From NCBI GenBank assembly GCA_013400115.1, contig VXBP01002338.1, positions 1 to 64,000 on the forward strand: a DNA stretch of 64,000 nt, given 5' to 3'. The DNA is from Rhinopomastus cyanomelas (taxonomy: Eukaryota > Chordata > Aves > Bucerotiformes > Rhinopomastidae). The notes beneath the pieces are model-generated. The model was not told the origin of the DNA. It made no database searches and worked only from the letters and a program-made list of their open reading frames with translations. Made by a program: the position numbers and the translations under genes. Position 1 is the stretch's first letter, and every line of letters starts with the position of its first letter. Below are positions 51,989-63,132 of the stretch, piece by piece.

Positions 51989-53677
51989 CATGATTCATAA
52001 AGTACTAAATACAAACTCAGGGACCAACGTTAATAAACGGAGGAACAGGAGAACCACTGGACTGCACTATTGAGAAGGTCAGCAGCATAGGAGTAGCTGA
52101 CAGCAAGTCAGAGACAAATCCCACTTGTGGAAGCAAAAAGGAAACACAGAAAACTGCTTTTCAGTGCATCCAGAAGCTGAGAGCAACTGTTTTCTGTGGG
52201 TCGTTGTGTGGGGTTTGTTTTAATTGAAGGCCCAATGTTTTCTAGCTGTGAGTTCATCTACTGAGAAGTCGTCAAGCTTTAGTGAATAAACAGTCTGAAT
52301 CATTCTAATAGGGGTCTAGAAAAGCAAATCCTACCACCGGCTGTTTTCAGACTTGGATGTTCAAGTCTCTGGGGAAATGTGTTCAGTGGGAACATAAGCT
52401 TGTGTCTAATGGCAGTCTAATGGTTTAGACCAAAGCTGCTTTACTGACATTCGAGCAGTGCTGTGGAGATCCTGTTTGAAGCAACAAACTGCACAGAGGC
52501 TTCCACAGGCCACAAATTCCACTGAAGACATCTCTTAAGTAGTTTCCTCAAAGGAATGTAAAGCTCTTTTACTAAATCTGCAACTTATAGCTATTTGACA
52601 ACTGTTTGGTTTGCAGCCTGACAGCTCACGTCAGCAGTTGGAACGTGATGAGCCAAGCAAGAGGCTGCGCTGCTTGCTGGGGACTTAGAGGAATCTGGTA
52701 ATAACAATCAACTCGAAAACGTTGGAAAGCTGCGACACTCTGGAAGCTGTTTGTGACAGCTGTTAAACACCCTTAGTTTCATCCTATACATAGGAGTGGG
52801 GTGTGAGTGGTGTTTCCTGGAAGTGGAGTGGTTGTAGTGCTCCAGAGTGGGAGCCCAAAATCTTCCTCAAAGAGCCCTGTTGGCATTCAGGTACATTTCT
52901 CTCTAAATGACCATGACATGTTCTTAAAATGAGAGGCAGAATTAAAAAGAAGTTACTCAACAGATTATTTCTCTCTGACTGCAGGAGATAATGAAGCGAG
53001 AATCGTTAGCCTTTGAACTCTGTGGGGAACAGAAGAGGAGATAAGAGGAACCTCGTGAAATCATTGCTGTTGAGTGCTTTGAGGTGACCAGTGCTGTCAG
53101 CAAGGGAAAGGAACACACACTAATGGCTTTATGGTTCAGAGCAGCTCAGCAACAATTCCCAATTAAATGAGCAGAGGTAGAAGAGCTGGAAGCTCACAGG
53201 TGCACGTGTGTCATCCAGGTGTAGGCGGCCTTGAAGATGGCAGGTGTGTGAGTGTCACCATTCCAGTAGAACAGTGGTGTCTTTCCACGAGAAAAGTTTC
53301 CTTGCTTGGTGAGTTTGTTACGTCCTGTGACTGAAGTATTTGGTTCCTTGCAGGGGAGTTTCATCTATAATGAAACAGTGAAGTCCTGTCTATGATGAAG
53401 CAGTGGAGTTTCATCTACCAGGCTTTATGAAGGCAGCATCTCTTAGTTTTAAGACATATTTGAGGCTGCTGTTAGAACAGCAGCAGAGAAACTGTAGAAA
53501 ACTGTGTTACCAGGCAGTGGGGATGTGGCCACCTAAATCCAGGCAGTACTGCTCTTTCAAGAGCAAAAAACATTGTCTCCACAGGAAAAAGACTGAACTG
53601 GTATAATTATCCCACTGCTGCCAATACAGTTTTTGAATGTCAGATCACACAGCAGAGGGGGGCCACAGCAATGAGTA
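51989..53677. other. Intergenic sequence without recognised features
   Basis: About 1.7 kb without CR1, exon or RNA gene that I can support. Confidence 0.4.
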
Positions 53678-54366
53678 TAGTGACTGACCTGTTGGAGAGC
53701 AGTGTAGGACAAAAACACCTGGGAATCCTGGTGCCCAGCAGAATGACCAGGAGCCAGCAGTGGGCTCATGTGGCCAAGAAGGCCAACGGCATCCTGGGGG
53801 GGGTCAGAAAGGGGGTGTTTAGCAGATCGAGATAGTGTCTCCTCACCCTCTACTCTGCCCTGGTGGGAGCACATGTGGAATGTTGTGTCCAGTTCTGGGC
53901 CTCTCACTTCCAGAAGGACACAGAGCTGCTGGAGAGAGGCCAGTGCAGAGCCACACAAATGATGGAGCAAGTGGAGCATCTCCCTGATGAGGAAAGGCTG
54001 AGGGAGCTGGGTCTCTTGAGCTTGGAAAAAAGGGGAGACTGAGGGGTGACCCCATGAATGTTGATAAATATGGAAAGGGCTGGTGTCAGGAGGATGGAGC
54101 CAGGCTCTGCTCAGTGGCACCCAATGATAGGACAAGGGGCAGTACATGTGAGCTGGAACAGAGGAGGTTCCATATCAATATGAGAAGGAACTTACCCCCG
54201 GTGAGGGTGACAGAGCACTGGAAGGGGCTGACTAGGCAGGTTATGGAGTGCCCACCTGGCCATGTTCCTGTGCGACTGGATTTAGGGGATCTTGCTCCAG
54301 CAGGGGATTGGACTGAATGGTCTTTCAAGGTCCCTTCCAATCCCTAATGTTCTGTAATTCTATGAC
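53678..54366 (+). mobile_element. CR1 fragment, 690 bp
   Basis: Sense copy from the end of ORF2 (GACCTGTTGGAGAGCAGTGT; CCAGCAGTGGGCTCATGTGG) through GGTGTCAGGAGGATGGAGCC to TTCTGTAATTCTATGACA. A small deletion removes the usual CTCCTTCTCTGGAGACATTT segment. Confidence 0.92.
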
Positions 54367-55109
54367 ACACGAAAGGAAGCCCTGGCTAAGCCGCCTCTCA
54401 CTATGTAGCCAGATGTTTATCTAGAAGTGAATAAGGACATTTTAGAGAGGTGCTAGAGTGGAGTCCAAGGTCCAACAGAGTGTACAATGTAGCTAGGACT
54501 AGTTAGGGGAAAGTTTGATGTGAGCAAGGTGTGCTTACCTGGTGTTTTCAGGACGTTGTGTAGCCAGGAAGAGCATATGTGAATCTTCTCAGTGTAACTG
54601 AAACTGTCTGTGAGATCTGTCTCCCTGCAAAGTCAGTACCTGCAGTCAGATACCCCAGTCATGCACATCTGGACACAGTCCTTTTGAAGAGAAGCAGGAA
54701 CAGTGTAAGAAAAGGATCACACAATTGGGGTTATATTTCTCCTATAAGGAAGGTCTCTCAGTCTCTAAGATCTCAAAGTCAAGACATCTGTCTTGACTCC
54801 AGTCATGATCTCAAAGTCGTGGGACTGTCATCACAAAAGATGCTACAAACAGGTTGGGAAGCACACACCTTGCTTTAACTCATGTGGATAATTGCCTGGT
54901 TCCCCTGTGCCGTGTGAGGGACGGTTACCTCACACAGGCAAAGCAGTTACCTACTGCACAAATGGAAAATGAAATCACATCTTTGGTTGTCAAGCAGATA
55001 TCTAAACTACAGACTACCCAGCAGAACTGCTGCCCTCTGCTTCCTTTGAGAGAAAAACTGGAGTTACTCTCTCCAGAAACAATAGATCTTTTTAGAGGTG
55101 GCCTTTAGG
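54367..55109. other. Intergenic spacer
   Basis: About 740 bp without recognised features. Confidence 0.4.
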
Positions 55110-55117
55110 CTGGATGT

Positions 55118-55306
55118 ATGAGGGTTGTTGATGGCTGGAACTGGCTGCCCGGGGAGGTGGAAGGGACCCCATCCCTGGAGCCATCTAAGGTCAGGCTTGA
55201 TGAGGCTCTGAGCAGCCTGACCTAGGTAGAGTTGTTAATGCGTAAAAAGTTTGGACTAGATAACCTCTAGAGGTCCCTTCCAGCCTAGAACATTCTATGA
55301 TTCAAG
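55118..55306 (+). mobile_element. CR1 3' fragment, 190 bp
   Basis: Sense copy: ACTGGCTGCCCGGGGAGGTG, AGGTCAGGCTTGATGAGGCT, TAACCTCTAGAGGTCCCTTC, AACATTCTATGATTC. Same subfamily as 39037-39440. Confidence 0.88.
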
Positions 55307-56159
55307 GTGTCCTGCAAACAGCAATGATCTATCAAGTGTTTATACACTGGCGTCTGCACTTTCAGGGTACCAGAGAGAGAAGTCTCCTCACCTGAGATCT
55401 CCTAGGGCTATAGTGTGAAGCTCAAACTCAGACTGAGCTTAAACAGAGACCAGGCTGACAGCAGATACAGGGCTTGAACACAGGTTACGGCATGGGCTGG
55501 AGAGTGCTGTTAGGATGGGGCACTGACTGAATCAGTGGGTTTGCCCTGTTTTCACTCTTCTGATTCATATTAGGAGCAAGAAGGAACAAACACATCTCGC
55601 TGGTGGTTTATTCAATAGAGGAGGAACATGCAGGTTACAGTGGAGACACAGGAGGAGGTGGGTCCTTTCCTGTTGCGGTCTGGAGCAGATGAATGGACGT
55701 TAATCCGTCAATGCTTCTTCTGGAAGGTAAAAAAAAATTAGTCAAATAAAATTCACAGAGAGATGATGAATTACACATCGGGGGAAGAAAAAGGAAGCCT
55801 TGATTGCAAGCACTCACTGCGAAAAAAAGTCCTTTAATTTCAACTTTAGTCTCTATTTGGGGGAAGGTGATGAGGGCTGCAGCAAGCACATTTAATCTGC
55901 ACTTACTGTCGTGCTTCTTTGTGGGTTCGGAAGTAAACGTTTTGCCTTAAGAAAGAAGCTAAATTGGTTTGCACAGGTGTAAGGCTTTTCTTTTATGAAT
56001 ATTTAAAGAAGTGGGGGACCGTCAGCGAACAGCAATTTAATATTGTTTTAATCATTTTTTGTTGGATTGGAGAGCGTTTACTCTGTTAGGAGGCTATGAA
56101 AAAAAACAACCCCATCACCAACCCACCAACCCCAGATTTATCCTTCAAATAAACTAATT

Positions 56160-56251
56160 AAAAAAAAAAAAAATCTCTTGTGAAAACGTTGAAACCAAGT
56201 GGATGATTTCCAGAAAAATCAAACATTATTATGAGGGTTTTTTTTTTTTTT
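56160..56251. repeat. A14 and T14 runs 64 bp apart
   Basis: Fourteen A at 56160-56173 and fourteen T at 56238-56251 can pair as a hairpin stem in a single strand. Confidence 0.7.
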
Positions 56252-57802
56252 CTTAAAGCACACGTAAAATAATCCTGCCTTCCAAAAAAGATGCTCAAAG
56301 TTGTTTGGATAGAGTTGGCATCTGCCAGAGTAGAGTCACACATAAGATAACATGATTGACCATTTTTGGCATAGGGTGGTCTAAATTGGCTCATCTGTTG
56401 GCTGTCAGTCTCTGCTGAATTAGATCCAAGTCTTTGTAGGCACGTTTCCATCTGGTTAAGTTTAGGACTCAAGCTGTTTATATATTTAAAAAAGTAAAAA
56501 AAAAGAGAAGTATTTTGTACCAATAACAATTTCTCAGAGTTGGGGGGGAAGGGGTGGGGGTGTGCATTGCTTATGTTCTTCATGCATTTGGGAAACTATT
56601 TGGTTCTCTTTAATGGTCAAAATACCCTTGAAAAGAGTGAAGAGGATGACGTGCCCAAAGAAAAAGCCGCGAAATGTGCAAATAAAATGCAAAAGGCATT
56701 GAAACGTCGCTACATCTCTATGTGTATGCACGCCTAGAATAATCCGCGCTGCTAAATTGGAAAACCAGATTCGAAGCCTGCTAATATTTTAATGGTGCCT
56801 GTGTTAGGGAAGGGAGAATGAATACAGGCTGTTACACTTGCATCGAGCCTTTCTAAGATTGGCCCCGCATTATTTTTATGCTGAATATCAGCCATCTGGC
56901 ACTGCGTGCCGCAGTATTTTAGCGCCACAAATAATAATGAAAAATATGGTAATATCTTGTGATACTTTAACATAAAAATATAAGACAGAGGGTATAAAGC
57001 TCTGGGCGTGTGATCTTCAAGCTGCCAAAGCATGTTGTTCCCTCTGCCCTTGTTTTCCATAAATGATTCTTTGATTGGAGACAGCAGTAGTAACAGGAGA
57101 GTCATCAGTTAATGCACATTAATGAAACCACGTCTCTTGCAGTTAATGAACTACAGTCCTGAAGAACAATGGGTAGGGAAACCTCTGAGATTGCCTCTGT
57201 TCTCTGCTCAGGTGAATGTGGACATGGCTGAGAGACAAGAGGAAAAGGTGTTTAGTGTCAGACCAGAGAGGGCTCTGCCTTTCCCACCTCAGCGAAGCCC
57301 CATAGAAATGCATGAACTTTGACAAAACCACCTTTTCCTTCTGTCTCCCTGCAGCAAAACGCAGGACATGTCAAGACTGTTGCATATTCAGCACAAGTGT
57401 GTTGTTCCCGCTGTGGTTAAGTTGCATAATTAGATGAGGCTTAAAAGAGGCAAGAGCCAAACCAGAGTGATTCTGTTGGTATCTGATGCAGAGGAGAACC
57501 GCAGGTAACTCAGACCTTCCTGAGCCTGCCCTGCTTCAGGACCATAGTTGAAGGCTGATCATGTTCAAAGGCAGCAGTTTGATGAATGTTCACTTGAGAG
57601 AACACTTGCTGGCAAGATGAGTTTACTATTGCCTGTTTCTCTAAGATTGGATTTATTATTGTGGGTTGGCTGGGAGGACTAGATGTGCCCAGGTCAGAGT
57701 GCAGCCCTTGCCGCACTAAAACTAACCACTGCCATCAGCTCTGCTCTCCGCAACCTCTCTTCTCTATGGACCACCTGCTACACCTGATGCAGGAGTGTCA
57801 AC

Positions 57803-57892
57803 CGCAAGGTGACTCCAAGTGCAAGTAGCTTAAAGGGAGCATTGTGGGGTTACAAAGGTACAAGGTGACTCTAAGCGCAAGAAGCTAAAAGA
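57803..57892 (+). repeat. Imperfect direct repeat of about 30 bp
   Basis: CAAGGTGACTCCAAGTGCAA and CAAGGTGACTCTAAGCGCAA, each followed by a GTAGCTTAAA/GAAGCTAAAA block, start about 58 bp apart. Confidence 0.6.
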
Positions 57893-60422
57893 AATGGAAT
57901 AGTTTGTTAGAACAGGGCAAGTGACAGCTCCAGCAGCAGTCTGAAGCACTGAGCCAGCAGCATGACATGGAGAGTAGCAACACTGAGCAAGCTTTGACTC
58001 TTCACCTGTGACCAGAGTCCTCAGCAGCTCTTTTGACTCTGCTGTCTTCAGGAGTTTCACATGACAGATGTCTTGACAAAAGCAGTGGTGCTACCTCAAT
58101 GGGCTGAGTGATACAGGAATGCAGAAGGGGATGGTTGTGCTGCCGTGGGAGCTGTCACTGGCATGTTGGTCCCTCTTTCCTTCCTCTCACCTTTCTGCTT
58201 TAACATACCCTGATCCTTTCACCTTCTCCAGGTTTTGCTCTAAGCTGTGCTCTGCCTCGCTGCAAACACACCAAACCATTCCTGAGGCTTTTTCACTGGT
58301 GCCAGTTGTTTCTCTTATTTTTTTCCTCCCTGCTAATCCAGTAGCCTCCCCTAAAGTGGCCAAGGCTGTTGGCGCTGCCAAGGCACCGAGAGAACACAGA
58401 GCCTTCTGTCTGCAGAGCATTCGGCTTGGCCAAAGCACAAGCAGGAGCTTTTCTTTCCTCCTTTTCAGAAGCCCCCAGTAATGAGGGGTTTGGCCATGGA
58501 AACGTGGCAGGACAAACACACAAATTAAAAAAAGATTTCCAAATTGAAGGTGAAATGTTTGGAGGAAGGTGGTGCAGGGGGTGAAGACACAGATCTGGAC
58601 TAACATGGGGGATCAGAGCCTGTCAGGAGCATAGGGTTAATGTTGTTTTGGGCCCTGGGGGCCTCAGATGTTATGAACCTGCTGGGACTTGCTGATTTAA
58701 GGAGGTTTAGGCTTGTGAAGCAGTTGCATGGGAAGGTTGGGGACCATTTTTGGATGAAGGATGTTGACTGGTGGAGCAAGGAGCCTTCCAGGGAATGTAA
58801 AAGCCTGGAAAAGTAATCTGAGACTATCCTCTCCTTCTACAGCTCTGTCAGGAATTGCTTCAGCCTCAGTAAGAACGAGTCAGTGTTTGCAGGCTCAGCA
58901 TTATTTCCTGCAGCATAGTCAGTTTTGAATTGCACATGGATGTCCTAGGAAGGAAGGAGTTCCTCACTCAATCAAAGTTCTCTCCATGAAGTGCCTCCTG
59001 TTCTACCAGCAGTCTGTATTACACCATTCTCATTCAGAAGCCAGTCCTGAAGGCCTGACTGAGCAGGGGAAGAAATCGTCTCCAGCTCTTTGTGGTGGGG
59101 TGGGATAGGAGGGTGATGTCCCCTGTTCTCCTTTTGCTCTGGGTTTTTGAGGCTCATAATATCTGGGCAGCTTTCTGATTGATCTGTGGTTTTTCAGGCT
59201 CACCCTGAAAAAGACTGAAGGGTTTGAGATCTCTGAAAAATCACACTTGTGTGTTATTGTGCCACAGGCAAACCAGAGCCCTCCTGTGGTTTGCAGAGGT
59301 TCTCTGCGGAACTGCTCAGCAGAGGAGCTGCAAAGGGCAGAATTCAGCCGGGCCATGGCAAGTGAAAGATTTAACCTGTATTGGGCATGGGGTCCCAAAC
59401 ATCTGGAGAAGGAGGCATCAAGAAAAGAAGGAATGATCAGGAAATGGGCCCTTGGAGGACTGGAAACCACTGTGGCACCGGCTTCTTGCTGTATTGGACG
59501 TTCCGTTATTTTGGGCTCTGACTCCTGCTTTCCTAACACAGGGAAGCAAGCGAAAGCTCCTGGCATTTCTGCCTGTGTCTGGGCACTTGGATTTTTGTGT
59601 GAAGACAGCTGGGAGGATGGGACAGATGCAAATGTCTGATCGCTCCATCTTACAGGTTGTAGGGGATGATTATGATGCACGTTGCACTGCACCATACTGG
59701 GGAGGTCAGGAGAGCAGCAAGGGCATGTGGCGGGGCTGACATCCCAATTGCTCCCTGCTTAGGGTGTTGTTGAGCTCTTCTTGCCCAAAGGGAGTTTTCT
59801 TAGCGCCTTGTTCTCACACCTGTGAGTCTCTTTATCTGTCAGTCTGGGAAATTAAGACCTGGTCAAGGTGCAGAGCTGTGCTTCCACCACACCAGAGCAC
59901 TGCTGTTATGCCTGTCTGTGGCAGTACATAAAAAAGATCACAGTGCACAGACTGTTAATTTTTAAGATTGCCCAAGATGCTGCTCAGAATGCAATGCTGC
60001 TGATCGATTAGCATTGTGGTAGCTCTGCAATGCAAGCACCTGAAATGAGCAGCATGTGGATAAGTGAAATCAAAGGCATTACATTCTATCACAGCTACAA
60101 GGATAATCTTTGAGCCTTATGTTTGTGTTCTTTAAAATAATGCATTTAAATAAATACTTGGGTTGTCGTCTCTACTGTTTAATTCGATGTAGCTGTTCAT
60201 CTCCATCCGCCCCAGCTCTCCCCACGCTTATGTCTAATCTTATCTACCTGATGATATTCTGCTGATTGCTGTGGTTGTGCAGCCCTCCCTGTGCACAGCA
60301 CTGCTGTGGTACAAAGACATCAGGAGGAGTTGGGAAGGTCCAACAAACTCCGGGTCCGTGCCCTCCTGCTTCCAGTCATGCAACTCCCCCTTGCTGCCGG
60401 GCCCCTCAGCAGAGAGGCTGCC

Positions 60423-60563
60423 AGATCACAGGACATTAGGGACTGGAAGGGACCTCGGAAGATTGTCTAGCCCCATCCCATGCCAGAACAGGATCCCCTA
60501 GATCCAGTTGCACAGGAACATGGCCAGGTGACTTTTAAACCTCTCTAGAGAAGGAGACTCCTG
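60423..60563 (-). mobile_element. CR1 3' terminal fragment
   Basis: Antisense tail: CACAGGACATTAGGGACTGG, GATCCCCTAGATCCAGTTGC, GAACATGGCCAGGTGACTTT, AGAGAAGGAGACTCCT. Confidence 0.9.
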
Positions 60564-60827
60564 ATGTGCTGGTTGTGCCCTTGATGGCCCTTTTGGGGGT
60601 AGCAGCCTGTATGTGAGTGTGCTGGGGCAGTGCCTGGGATGCAAAGGTGCAGGGAGTGAACCGTGTGATTTCTAAAGCAGTATGGTGCTGCTGGAGAGGA
60701 AACCCATCACTCAGTCAGTGCTGCCAACTATGACAATGACTCAGTGGTCACTGTCAGATTCCTTCCTGCTCACCTCTGTTTCCACAGCGGGGTACAGCAT
60801 TTCAGGCATGTGGAAACAGATCATGTG

Positions 60828-60910
60828 GCTTGATCTAGGTGATCCTGCTCCGGCAGGGGGATTGGACTAGATGAGCTTTCGAGGTCCCTTCCAGTCCCTG
60901 ATGTTCTGTG
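60828..60910 (+). mobile_element. CR1 3' terminal fragment, left arm of a foldback
   Basis: Sense tail: GGCTTGATCTAGGTGATCCT, CCGGCAGGGGGATTGGACTA, GAGGTCCCTTCCAGTCCCTG, ATGTTCTGTG. It is followed at once by its own inverted copy. Confidence 0.9.
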
Positions 60911-60969
60911 ATTGGAAGGGACCTCTAAAGATCATCTAGTCCAATCCCCCTGCCGGAGCAGGACCACCT
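60911..60969 (-). repeat. Inverted copy of the adjacent CR1 tail (right arm)
   Basis: 59 bp that match the reverse complement of 60837-60895 with four mismatches, across a 15-bp loop. ATGTTCTGTGA occurs on both sides of the segment (60901-60911 and 60970-60980). Confidence 0.9.
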
Positions 60970-60980
60970 ATGTTCTGTGA

Positions 60981-61602
60981 CTTCTTTGCATGTGATGTCT
61001 ATCCTGGGTTCTGCTGTTACCAAATAGCAAGTGACATGAGTTGCTTATTTTGCAGCACTGCAAGTTGAGGTGAAAAGCTTTGTGAATTCAGAGAGCAGGA
61101 GGTGTTGCTAGACATGATTTCTGTTTTATTACTGTGTATACACATGGGGCTCTCCGGTGCTGTGAGAACAAGGACTAAAGTGCTCAATACCGTAACATTT
61201 TAGTCACAGTTTTATCTAAGCAACTTTTTCGATTGTATGTGTTGCATTGCCTATCATGAAAAGCAGCAGATTTTTGTATAAGCTCAAGTGGTACCTTAAG
61301 AACAGGAACTTATCTGAAATATCACTGTGAATGTAATGAAATCCAAAGGCAAATACTCATTTTGCTTTGAAAATTTGTGTCTGCTTTCTTTTCTGTTTTT
61401 CCTGTTGATGCGCAAGATCTAATGAACAAACTTCCCTCCACTGCCCAGTCCTCTAACTGGCTGGTGGTGCACGTGCTGGATGAGCAGTGCTGGGGAAGGC
61501 ACGGAGAAATATTCAGGCTGTAATACTAAAAGCTGTCCTGCGAGAACTTGGTGTGTTTTATAGATGTAAAAATAAGGCTATAAAGTTCAAGTTGAGTTCA
61601 AG
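60981..61602. other. Intergenic spacer
   Basis: About 620 bp, AT-rich, without recognised features. Confidence 0.4.
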
Positions 61603-62058
61603 AGGACATAGAGTGCTAGACAGTCCAGTGCAGAGCCACAAAGATGATGAAGGAAGTAGAACACCTCTCTTATCAGGAAAGACTGAGAGAGCTGCATGTC
61701 TTTAGCTTGGAGGAGACTGAGGGGTGACCTCATTAATGTGTGAGGCGTGGGTGTCATGAGGATGGAGCCAGACTCTTGTCAGTGTCATCTAGTTATAGGA
61801 CAAGGGGCAATGGGTGTGAGCTGGAACAGAGGAGGTTCCATATGAATGTGAGAAGGGACTTCTTCACAGTGAGGGTGATGGAGCACTGGAACAGACTGCC
61901 CAAGGGAGTTGTGGAGTCTCCTTCTCTAGAGATGTTTAAAACCCACCTGGCCATGTTCCTGTGCGACTTGGTCTAGGTGATCCTGTTATGTTAGGGAGAT
62001 TGGTCTGGATGATCTTTCAAGGTCCCTTCCAATCCCTAATGTTCTGTGATTCTGTGAA
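61603..62058 (+). mobile_element. CR1 3' fragment, 455 bp
   Basis: Sense copy: GACAGTCCAGTGCAGAGCCA, GAGGCGTGGGTGTCATGAGG, GAACAGAGGAGGTTCCATAT, AGATGTTTAAAACCCACCTG, TGTTCTGTGATTCTGTGAA. It ends about 300 bp before the CpG island and is the last repeat before it. Confidence 0.92.
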
Positions 62059-62781
62059 AAAGATCTTGGGGTGGAAGAAGAGATTCTCGGCGTGGGGGAA
62101 GAGATCTCAGGGTACAGGTTCCTGCCTTGACTGTTTTTCTTCCACAAAAAGCATTTGGTGAGTCCCTGCCTTCTCCTCCAAGGTACTGGGCAGCAGCAGG
62201 TCCGATGCAGTCACCCGGAGCAGAGGTAACCTCTTCCTTTCCTGAACAGCTAAACGCAAAGTTATCATTAATTAATTAACGTGATAACGAAAATAAACCC
62301 GCAGAGCTGTTACAAACCCTCCCGCTACCTCCTTTCCCTCTCCCATGTCACTTTCGGCCTCTCTGGTTCGGGATGGACACACAGACAAGCGCACAAGCAC
62401 CACTCGGGAGCGCGAGGCACTGCCCGAGGCCCCGCAGCCCCTTCCAGTTCGGCCTGGCCGGGCCCTTCCCGATGGCCCAAACCCCAGAGCCCGGCTTTTT
62501 CTCCATCTTTGCCGCGACAACCCCCCGGGAGGAGGGGAGAGGGGGCACCTGTCCCGTTACCCAGCGGCAGGTGAAGCCGCCCGTGTCCACCTGTCCGTCC
62601 GTGTCCCTGAGGGGAGCTGGGGAGGGGAGCTGGGGAGGGGAGCAGACGGCCACGCGCTCTTTATGCCCGGTGGCAGCGCGGCGCGCGCTCCCGCCGAGCG
62701 GCGGGAAAGGAGGGGAGCGTGGGGGAGAAGGGAGAGATGGAGGCAGCGGCGGGGGTGGGGGGGGGGGCCCGCCGGTCTCCG

Positions 62782-62802
62782 NNNNNNNNNNNNNNNNNNN
62801 NN
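62782..62802. other. Assembly gap (21 N) in the CpG island
   Basis: A short N run directly after a G/C-homopolymer-rich stretch (from about 62751), typical of sequencing dropout in extreme GC content. Single unknown bases also occur at 31735 and 63089. Confidence 0.99.
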
Positions 62803-63132
62803 GCCGCCGCTGAGGGAACAATGGCAGGGGCGGCAGCACTGCCCGGCATCTCCTGAATGAGCGCGGGCGGCCGGGGCTGGAGGAGGAGAGGCAGGAGCCG
62901 CCGCCCCCCACCACAGCTTCCCCCCCTCCTCTCTGCGCAGCGCCCGGCAGCCTCCGCTGATGCCGAGGGGCTGCGGCGCTGACTCCGCTGACGGCCCTGA
63001 GGCAGCGGCGGTGGGGGCGGGAGCGTGCGCGCGCGCGCGCACGGGGAGGTGGTGGAGGGGAGTGAGTGAGAGAGAGTGAGTGAGTGTGNCGCGCGCAACC
63101 TGCAGCGACCCCCGCAGAGGCCCCGCACCGAG
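62800..63132 (+). other. Candidate non-coding first exon ending at a consensus 5' splice site
   Basis: The exon end is set by GCACCGAG|GTGAGTCC at 63132/63133, a near-perfect donor inside the CpG island. The 5' limit is arbitrary, because the start site cannot be read from sequence and a gap lies at 62782-62802. No convincing long frame leads into the donor, which fits a 5' untranslated exon. Confidence 0.4.
63029..63041 (+). repeat. (GC)n alternating purine-pyrimidine tract
   Basis: A run of alternating GC of about a dozen bases follows GTGCGC in the CpG island and is followed within 20 bp by a GAGTGAGTGAGAGAGAG simple repeat (about 63060-63088). Such tracts can adopt Z-DNA near promoters. 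Confidence 0.6.

Larger units (their letters stand above)
55307..60422. other. Longest CR1-free interval, candidate regulatory DNA
   Basis: About 5.1 kb without any recognised CR1 or LTR, against one CR1 roughly every kilobase elsewhere. The part 55900-57125 is AT-rich, including a paired-site palindrome TTAATGCACATTAA (57109-57122). No exon or RNA gene is supported; open frames here carry no known motif. It lies just before the CpG island. Confidence 0.4.

Noticed and set aside
59030..59695. 221-codon - strand frame
   Set aside because: No known motif, overlapped by + strand frames, no splice sites matching a known gene; not enough to call.
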